Positions 6,392 to 10,773 of a stretch of DNA of 10,773 nt are shown here, one piece after another; position 1 is the stretch's first letter; each line of letters begins with the position of its first letter. The notes under the pieces were generated by a model. That model saw only the letters and a list, made by a program, of their open reading frames with translations. It searched no databases and was not told the DNA's origin. Both the position numbers and the translations under genes were made by a program. This stretch comes from Micrococcales bacterium (GTDB taxonomy: Bacteria > Actinomycetota > Actinomycetes > Actinomycetales > Dermatophilaceae): positions 1 through 10,773 of the forward strand of contig JAKDLQ010000065.1 of NCBI GenBank assembly GCA_030452775.1. The letters are read 5' to 3'.

Positions 6392-7096
6392 CTATCGCGA
6401 GCGCGACCTCCCGTGACCGGCGCCCGACGGGTCGCTGGTCGCCGCCCAGTGCCGGGCCAGGCACCATGCCGCGATCGCCCCGAGGACGTGCCAGACCGCA
6501 TGCCCCTGCAGCACGCTCGTCGGCGAGCACAGCAGGTCGGTCTGGTCGAGCACCCAGACACCGTATGCCGCCGTCATCACCCCCAGCCCCGCCCACAGCC
6601 AGTGGGCAGGCTGGGAGGAGCCCAGCGGCATACGGCTGCGCCAGATCTCGAGGACGATCCCGGGCAGGAGGATGGCGACGAAGGCGTAGCGACGCGTCTC
6701 GGGCCACGCCCACAGCACACCCGCGAGCCCGGCCAGCACCACACACCCGGCCGGCACGACGACCGCCGCTCGAAGCAGCCCGGTCCGCACGAGAGCGCCG
6801 CCGAGCACGACCGTCGCGAGAGCCGCCATCGGCCACACGTCGGCGAACTGGCCGATCTCATCGAGGGTCGCGTGAAAGACGAAGCTCCCCGCGCCCACCG
6901 CGGCGAGGGCGGCGGCGAACAGCCCGATGATGGTCCGCTCCCGGCGGGCGGCGAGGCGGCGCACGGGCAGCACGGCGATCGCTGCCACGACGAAGACCAG
7001 CGAGGACCACGCGTTGGCGGGCTGGGCGATGCCGGCGTCGCGCACCGCCTCGCAGAAGCACTGCGTCAGCAGGCACGTGGCCCCATCGCCGCTCAT
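6392..7096 (-). CDS. Ceramidase/CREST-family integral membrane hydrolase
   Basis: This is a 234-residue protein if ATG 7096 is used; a GTG at 7135 would add 13 residues, but that extension would cross the 10-bp tandem repeats and lacks a good ribosome site. No strong Shine-Dalgarno sequence is seen for either. About seven hydrophobic helices are visible. The zinc-hydrolase set of the alkaline ceramidase (CREST) family is complete: S71 and H75 in GSFVFHATL, D86 in FADVWPM, and H199/H203 in GHAVWH. The spacings S-x3-H and H-x10-D equal those recalled for human ACER3 (S77, H81, D92). QPANAWSSL (25-33) is the usual N-terminal motif. Family members hydrolyse the amide of ceramides in the membrane, but actinobacteria rarely make sphingolipids, so the true substrate is probably another lipid amide and is unknown. 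It is divergent from tpx and convergent with the photolyase operon. Confidence 0.87.
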   Translation of the reverse strand: MSGDGATCLLTQCFCEAVRDAGIAQPANAWSSLVFVVAAIAVLPVRRLAARRERTIIGLFAAALAAVGAGSFVFHATLDEIGQFADVWPMAALATVVLGGALVRTGLLRAAVVVPAGCVVLAGLAGVLWAWPETRRYAFVAILLPGIVLEIWRSRMPLGSSQPAHWLWAGLGVMTAAYGVWVLDQTDLLCSPTSVLQGHAVWHVLGAIAAWCLARHWAATSDPSGAGHGRSRSR

Positions 7097-7110
7097 CCAG
7101 CGACCGTAGC

Positions 7111-7150
7111 GGCACCGAGAGTCATCTGGCGTCACTCAGCGTCACCGAGC
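7111..7150. repeat. Four imperfect 10-bp tandem repeats between divergent genes
   Basis: Successive 10-bp blocks are GGCACCGAGA, GTCATCTGGC, GTCACTCAGC and GTCACCGAGC. Positions 1, 3, 4 and 9 are identical in all four, and blocks 1 and 4 agree at 8 of 10. The period equals about one DNA helix turn, and the array lies between the starts of the ceramidase-like gene and tpx. It could be an operator array; no regulator is known. Confidence 0.5.
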
Positions 7151-7203
7151 ACGATCGCGACCCGGTGGGTCCGTGGGGTGGGCAAGGGTGCTAGGAACGA
7201 GCC

Positions 7204-7695
7204 ATGGCAACCACCGCTCTCAGGGGCACCCCTGTCCACACCATCGGAGAGCTGCCGGCGCTCGGCTCCGCGGCTCCCGACTTCACTCTCACCGGACCCG
7301 ACCTCGCGGACCTGCCGCGTCCCGAGGGCACCCGCGTCGTGCTCAACATCTTCCCCAGCATCGACACCGGCGTGTGCGCGACCAGCGTCCGCCGGTTCAA
7401 CGAGCTCGCCGCCGGCCTCGAGGGCACGACGGTCGTGTGCGTGTCCAAGGACCTGCCCTTCGCCCTCGGACGCTTCTGCGGCGCCGAGGGGATCGACAAC
7501 GTGACGACCGGCTCGGCGTTCCGCTCGAGCTTCGGCGAGGACTACGGCGTCACGCTGACCGACGGTGCCATGCGGGGCCTGCTCGCCCGCTCCGTCGTCG
7601 TCATCGATCGCGACGGCAAGGTCAGCTACACCGAGCTCGTCGATGACATCGGTCACGAGCCCGACTACGACGCGGCGATCGCTGCCCTCACCTGA
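7204..7695 (+). CDS. tpx: Thiol peroxidase (atypical 2-Cys peroxiredoxin, Tpx)
   Basis: This is a 163-residue protein, the normal length. ATG 7204 follows AGGA (8-nt spacer) and gives an N-terminus in line with the family. The peroxidatic cysteine is C58 in PSIDTGVCATSVRRFN (51-66), and the resolving cysteine C92 lies in DLPFALGRFCG (83-93). The extra C79 corresponds to Cys82 of E. coli Tpx. The 34-residue gap between C58 and C92 equals that between C61 and C95 in E. coli. The enzyme is a cytoplasmic thioredoxin-dependent peroxidase that reduces hydrogen peroxide and organic (lipid) hydroperoxides. It appears to be transcribed alone, divergent from the ceramidase-like gene and convergent with the SulP gene. 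Its location next to a putative photo-oxidative operon fits peroxide defence, although it is not in that operon. No convincing -35/-10 pair was found upstream. Confidence 0.96.
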   Translation: MATTALRGTPVHTIGELPALGSAAPDFTLTGPDLADLPRPEGTRVVLNIFPSIDTGVCATSVRRFNELAAGLEGTTVVCVSKDLPFALGRFCGAEGIDNVTTGSAFRSSFGEDYGVTLTDGAMRGLLARSVVVIDRDGKVSYTELVDDIGHEPDYDAAIAALT

Positions 7696-7700
7696 GGATT

Positions 7701-7727
7701 CTGGCCCGGCTGACGGCCTTCGGCCAG
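7701..7727. terminator. Possible bidirectional terminator hairpin between tpx and the SulP gene
   Basis: In the 38-base convergent gap, CTGGCC (7701-7706) can pair with GGCCAG (7722-7727), and an alternative inner hairpin GGCC-TTC-GGCC (7715-7725) competes with it. No run of T follows on either strand, so intrinsic termination is uncertain, although actinobacterial terminators often lack one. Confidence 0.35.
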
Positions 7728-7733
7728 TGCGGC

Positions 7734-9773
7734 TCAGTGCCTCTTGTCCTGCTTCTTACGCGTGTGCTTGGCTTGCTGGTCGCTCTTCTCCGGCTCGGCG
7801 CTGTGCTTGGTTATCGTGCGGCTCTCATCGAGCCGATCCAGTTCGGGATCCTCGTCGACCGACCGGCTCAGCACGATCTCCTGCGTGTCGGCGTCCACAT
7901 CGTCCTCGCCATCGAACGCCCTGGGCGCGCGGGCCTCCGCGCCCGAGTGAACAGCAGAGTCGTCCTCCTCCTCGGGTAGCACGTCATGGGCCAGCACGTC
8001 CTCCTCCTCCCCGGCGTCGTCCGCTGTCGTCGGGGCGACGACCGGGGCAGGCGGCGGTTTCACCGGCGTGAGGTCGTGGTGGTGCTGGGCGGCCCGTACC
8101 CCTTGGCTGATGCTGCGCCAGAGGTGGTCCTCGCCGAGCTTCTCCCGCATGCCGGTGTTTTCCAGCACCCTCCTCACTCGGCGCCGGACCCGGACCAGGT
8201 AGACGTCGATACCGTGTGCCCGCAACCTGTCCAGCAGCATCGTCAGCATGTCCACGCTGGTGATCTCGAGCTGGTCGCTGCTCTCCAGGTCGAGCACCAG
8301 CGCCTTGACGTCGGGGTGTTCGTCGACGAGGTCGAGCACGCGATCCTTCACGCGCGCGGCATTCACCCAGAACAGCGACTCGTTGATCCGCAGCACCAGC
8401 ACGCCGGGCTGGGTGAAGCGCTCCGGGTGCTTCTCCAGTGCCCCCCAGGCTGCCTTCTCACCGGGGACCCTGCCCATCACGTCGATCGTGGCGCGGCTCG
8501 ACCGGTAGACGAGGCCGAGGATCGACCAACCGATGGCGACCAGCAGTCCGAGTAGCGGACCGGCGATGAGCACGGCGATCACAGCCACGCTGGCGGCGAC
8601 GAAGTCGAGCCGCCGCGATCGACGGTAGCGCCGCATGGCCGGGATGTCGATGAGACCCCACACGGCATGAACGATGATCGCGCTGAGCACGGCCTTCGGC
8701 AGCAGGCCCAGGGCCGGGGCGAAGAACACGATCGCCAGGATGGCGAGCACCGCCGCCGCCAATCCGGCAACCTGGCTCCGCCCACCGGCGCGGTCCACCG
8801 CTGCGGTCTTCGACAGACTGCCGGCCACGGCAAGGCCACCCATGATTCCGGTCGCCAGGTTGCTGGCACCCGCGGCGAGGAGCTCCTGGTCGGTGTGGAG
8901 CCGATAGTCCCGACGCACGGCGAAGAGCCGGGCCGCGCTGAGCCCCTCCGCCAGCCCGACGAAGGCGAGCGCTGCGCCGGCTGCCGCGACGTCCAGCATC
9001 CGGTCGAGCGGCACGGACGGGATCTGGGGACGAGGCAGTCCGGCGGGAACGGTGCCGACCACCGCGACGCCGCGCTCGGCCAGGTGGAGCACCCGGGAGC
9101 CGAGCAGTCCCAGCACGAGCACCACCAAGGACCAGGGCACCTGTGGGAGCAGCCACGAGCCCACGAACAGCATCACCAGGGCGGCCACCGAGAGAGCGAG
9201 AGTGCGAGGGTCCTCGCTAAAACCCCCGATCAGCTCGAGAATGCGGCCGACGACGTCTCGCCGTCCGACCGGGATCCCGAGCAGGTTCGGCAGCTCGCCC
9301 AGGATGACGAGCAGGGTGAGTCCGAGCACGAAGCCGGTGACGATCGGCTTGGACAAGAACTCCGCGACCCAGCCGATCCGCAGCTGAGCCGCGATCAGCA
9401 GGAAGACGCCGGCCCACATCGCGGCCGCAGTGGTGAAGGCGATGGCCTGGGCCAGATCGACTGGGTGCAGCGCGACGACGAGGGAGCCCGACATCACCGA
9501 GACCGTCGAGACGGGTCCGATGACCAACTGCCGCGAGGTGCCGAAGATCGCGTAGGCGATCAGCGCCACCGGGACGGCGTAGAGCCCGAGCTGGACCGGC
9601 ACGCCGGCGATCGCGGCGTAGCCGAGGGACTGCGGCACCGCCAGCGCGGCCACCACGCTGCCCGCCAGCAGGTCGGCGCGCAGCCGACTGCGATCGTACT
9701 TCGGTAGCCAGTCGAGGATCGGGGCGTACCGACGCAGGCGGGGAACGGCTCTGGCCTGGCGCGCGGAACTCAC
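7734..9773 (-). CDS. SulP-family anion transporter with STAS domain and charged C-terminal tail
   Basis: This is a 679-residue protein from GTG 9773, the only start codon close to the conserved N-terminus; the frame stays open upstream to 10208, but that extension has no SulP or hydrophobic character. The cytoplasmic lead (YAPILDWLPKYDRSRLRADLLAG, residues 16-38) is followed by the SulP signature PQSLGYAAIAGVPVQLGLY (47-65) and SRQLVIGPVSTVSVMSG (80-96). About a dozen hydrophobic helices run to residue 423. A STAS domain occupies about 455-562 (VLDLESSDQLEITSVDML, 493-510). The tail (about 566-679) has a Pro-rich part, acidic runs (EEEDDS at 601-606) and a basic end (TRKKQDKRH). SulP proteins carry sulfate, bicarbonate or dicarboxylates, and the substrate cannot be told here. 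The start overlaps the stop of a glycerol kinase remnant (GTGA), with no clear Shine-Dalgarno sequence, so coupling is possible. Confidence 0.9.
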   Translation of the reverse strand: MSSARQARAVPRLRRYAPILDWLPKYDRSRLRADLLAGSVVAALAVPQSLGYAAIAGVPVQLGLYAVPVALIAYAIFGTSRQLVIGPVSTVSVMSGSLVVALHPVDLAQAIAFTTAAAMWAGVFLLIAAQLRIGWVAEFLSKPIVTGFVLGLTLLVILGELPNLLGIPVGRRDVVGRILELIGGFSEDPRTLALSVAALVMLFVGSWLLPQVPWSLVVLVLGLLGSRVLHLAERGVAVVGTVPAGLPRPQIPSVPLDRMLDVAAAGAALAFVGLAEGLSAARLFAVRRDYRLHTDQELLAAGASNLATGIMGGLAVAGSLSKTAAVDRAGGRSQVAGLAAAVLAILAIVFFAPALGLLPKAVLSAIIVHAVWGLIDIPAMRRYRRSRRLDFVAASVAVIAVLIAGPLLGLLVAIGWSILGLVYRSSRATIDVMGRVPGEKAAWGALEKHPERFTQPGVLVLRINESLFWVNAARVKDRVLDLVDEHPDVKALVLDLESSDQLEITSVDMLTMLLDRLRAHGIDVYLVRVRRRVRRVLENTGMREKLGEDHLWRSISQGVRAAQHHHDLTPVKPPPAPVVAPTTADDAGEEEDVLAHDVLPEEEDDSAVHSGAEARAPRAFDGEDDVDADTQEIVLSRSVDEDPELDRLDESRTITKHSAEPEKSDQQAKHTRKKQDKRH

Positions 9774-9955
9774 CGGATCGGTCCGTGATACTTGACCAAC
9801 GCGAGCCCGGGGCCGGAGACCGGCGAGGCGAGGAGCATGATCGTGCCGGTGCCGTAGGCGTTCTTGGCGCTTCCAGTGTGGTCGAAGATCACCGCCCGGG
9901 TGCTCGTGCTCCCCTGGTCGATCGCGACGACATGGCTGCGTTGCTCGGTCGACAT
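9770..9955 (-). pseudogene. glpK: Glycerol kinase (glpK) remnant with a large internal deletion
   Basis: The 61-codon open frame starts MSTEQRSHVVAIDQGSTSTR and continues AVIFDHTG, the N-terminal phosphate-binding segment of FGGY-family glycerol kinases. At residue 29-30 (near base 9868) it jumps to AKNAYGTGTIMLL (30-42), a motif that in intact GlpK lies about 240 residues further on (recalled E. coli form AKNTYGTG). After residue 42 the kinase similarity is lost. Normal GlpK is about 500 residues, so roughly half of the first two thirds and all of the C-terminal domain are gone. It cannot be an active kinase. Its TGA (9772-9770) overlaps the SulP GTG as GTGA, so the frame may survive as a short translated leader. 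A TAGCGT box (9967-9962) 6 bases before the ATG fits a leaderless actinobacterial promoter. Confidence 0.8.
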
Positions 9956-9961
9956 GCGGTG

Positions 9962-9967
9962 ACGCTA
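9962..9967 (-). promoter_or_regulatory. Possible -10 box for a leaderless transcript of the glpK remnant and SulP gene
   Basis: TAGCGT on the minus strand matches the actinobacterial TANNNT pattern and ends 6 bases before the ATG at 9955, the distance expected when transcription starts on the start codon. No good -35 box is visible 17-18 bases upstream. Confidence 0.35.
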
Positions 9968-10010
9968 TCGCGAACTCGAAGCCGCACCTCGACCGCGGTC
10001 CGCGGGACCC

Positions 10011-10039
10011 TTGACGCTTCGAGCGAGGTGCGCGATGCT
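10011..10039 (+). promoter_or_regulatory. Possible sigma-70-type promoter for the phosphodiesterase-like gene
   Basis: TTGACG (10011-10016) and GATGCT (10034-10039) are separated by 17 bases, and a start site about 7 bases later would leave a leader of some 20 bases containing the ribosome site. The -35 box is good and the -10 box is mediocre. Confidence 0.45.
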
Positions 10040-10053
10040 CGCTGACACAGCCT

Positions 10054-10059
10054 GAGGAG
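10054..10059 (+). promoter_or_regulatory. Ribosome binding site for the phosphodiesterase-like gene
   Basis: GAGGAG lies 6 bases before GTG 10066. It selects this GTG over later in-frame GTG codons at 10090, 10102 and 10105. Confidence 0.75.
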
Positions 10060-10065
10060 ATCGAG

Positions 10066-10773
10066 GTGGAGGCTCCCGCTCGACAATCGGTGGCAACGCA
10101 GGTGGTGTCCGTCGTGGCAACGGTCGCCATCACTGCCTTCGGCCTATGGGTGGGTCTGGCACTCGTCGGCGCTTCCGACCAACTCGGCATCGGGGCGCTT
10201 GTCATCACGGCAGGCGCGCTGCTCGTCGTCGAACTTGCCCTGCGATCCCCACTGCGGAGGCTGGCCGCTCACGGCAGTGCGTTGATGGCTCTGGTGATCG
10301 GTCTGGTCGCTCAGGTGTTCACGGCCTGGCTCGTCGCCGTCGTCATTCTCGGGGTGCGGATCCAGGACTGGCTCCACGTGCTCGTGGTCCTCGCAACCAT
10401 GGCCGTGATCACCGCGATAGGACGCTGGCTCGTCGGTGCCAGCGATGCGGCATACGTCGTCGGTCACACCCTGCGCCGGCGTCCGCGGGAACAGTCGGCG
10501 TCGGCACCGGCGCGAGGGTTGGTGGTCGTGCAGCTCGACGGGGTCTCGGCCGACGTACTGCGGCGAGCCATGGCTTCGGGCCAGGCGCCGACGATCTCGC
10601 GCTGGCTCCGCGAAGGGACGTATGTGCTGCGTGAGTGGTGGGTGCCGGTGCCCTCGACGACGCCGGCGAGTCAGGCCGCGATCCTGCACGGGGACGACTC
10701 CCAGGTCCCCGGCTTCCGGTGGTGGGATCGCGAGCTGGACCGTCTGATGGTCTCGAACCGGCCGGCCGACGCC
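10066..10773 (+). CDS. Membrane-anchored alkaline-phosphatase/phosphodiesterase superfamily protein, 3'-truncated
   Basis: The frame runs from GTG 10066 to the window end, giving 236 residues with no stop. GTG was chosen from its GAGGAG ribosome site and because all four membrane helices lie after it. Hydrophobic segments are at about 11-34, 42-59, 72-97 and 104-124, resembling the four-helix holin-like domain often fused to this enzyme class. After a basic linker (RRRPREQ, 137-143) the catalytic domain begins: VVVQLDGVS (153-161) supplies the first metal-binding Asp (D158), and VPSTTPASQAAILHG (195-209) supplies the nucleophile, a Thr at 198 or 199. This matches the type I phosphodiesterase/nucleotide pyrophosphatase branch of the alkaline phosphatase superfamily. 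Substrate and the remaining metal ligands lie beyond the edge. It is divergent from the SulP gene and its glpK remnant, whose loss may have brought these genes together. Confidence 0.8.
   Translation, partial: MEAPARQSVATQVVSVVATVAITAFGLWVGLALVGASDQLGIGALVITAGALLVVELALRSPLRRLAAHGSALMALVIGLVAQVFTAWLVAVVILGVRIQDWLHVLVVLATMAVITAIGRWLVGASDAAYVVGHTLRRRPREQSASAPARGLVVVQLDGVSADVLRRAMASGQAPTISRWLREGTYVLREWWVPVPSTTPASQAAILHGDDSQVPGFRWWDRELDRLMVSNRPADA

Noticed and set aside
7097..7135. GTG start for the ceramidase-like protein at 7135
   Set aside because: It would add 13 residues without family similarity, has no better ribosome site than ATG 7096, and would run through a 10-bp repeat array that is out of step with codons. 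It is not fully excluded.
5966..7504. 512-codon plus-strand open frame across the ceramidase-like gene and into tpx
   Set aside because: It spans three real genes in the wrong phase and has only low-complexity Arg/Pro/Ser sequence.
8667..9707. 346-codon plus-strand open frame opposite the SulP gene
   Set aside because: It is Gln/Glu/His/Arg-rich with no hydrophobic core or motif, and mirrors the transporter's codon pattern.
9774..10208. In-frame N-terminal extension of the SulP transporter by 145 residues
   Set aside because: The added sequence is compositionally shadow-like (Arg/Pro/Ser/Thr-rich), has no family motif, overlaps the divergent gene on the other strand and covers the glpK remnant in a different frame. 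SulP proteins normally begin near the GTG at 9773.
1..10773. tRNA, rRNA, CRISPR array, insertion sequence or attachment site
   Set aside because: Reading both strands, I saw no cloverleaf or CCA-type end, no spaced direct repeats of CRISPR size, no transposase motifs and no terminal inverted repeats.

Overview
The window is GC-rich (about 70% by eye), has short intergenic gaps, uses GTG starts in places, and has genes whose stop and start codons interlock as ATGA. This style, with an SDR/TspO protein, a ufaA1-like methyltransferase and a DUF1365 gene, points to a high-GC actinobacterium. The family Intrasporangiaceae (Janibacter/Tetrasphaera-like) is a guess from style, not a determination. 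No RNA genes, insertion sequences or CRISPR arrays were seen.

Region 1 (1-6378, + strand) is one tight operon, cut at its left edge. In order it holds the C-terminal 230 residues of a DUF1365 protein, a cyclopropane-fatty-acid-synthase-like methyltransferase (ufaA1-like), a classical short-chain dehydrogenase, a class I DNA photolyase (phr), a CPBP-family intramembrane protein, and an atypical SDR domain fused to a TspO/MBR membrane domain. Four successive junctions are ATGA overlaps and the fifth is a 4-base gap. Lipid methylation, light-driven DNA repair and a porphyrin/oxygen-sensor-type membrane protein in one transcript suggest a light or photo-oxidative stress response. This resembles known singlet-oxygen and LitR-type regulons, but the SDR-TspO fusion is unusual.

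Region 2 (6379-7733) holds a ceramidase/CREST-family membrane hydrolase on the minus strand, convergent with the operon, and a divergent thiol peroxidase (tpx). Four imperfect 10-bp tandem repeats lie between their starts.

Region 3 (7734-10773) holds a minus-strand SulP anion transporter with a STAS domain and a long charged tail. It is preceded by a collapsed remnant of glycerol kinase (glpK) whose stop codon overlaps the SulP GTG start. Divergent from it is a plus-strand gene for a four-helix membrane protein with an alkaline-phosphatase/phosphodiesterase-type domain, cut by the right edge.
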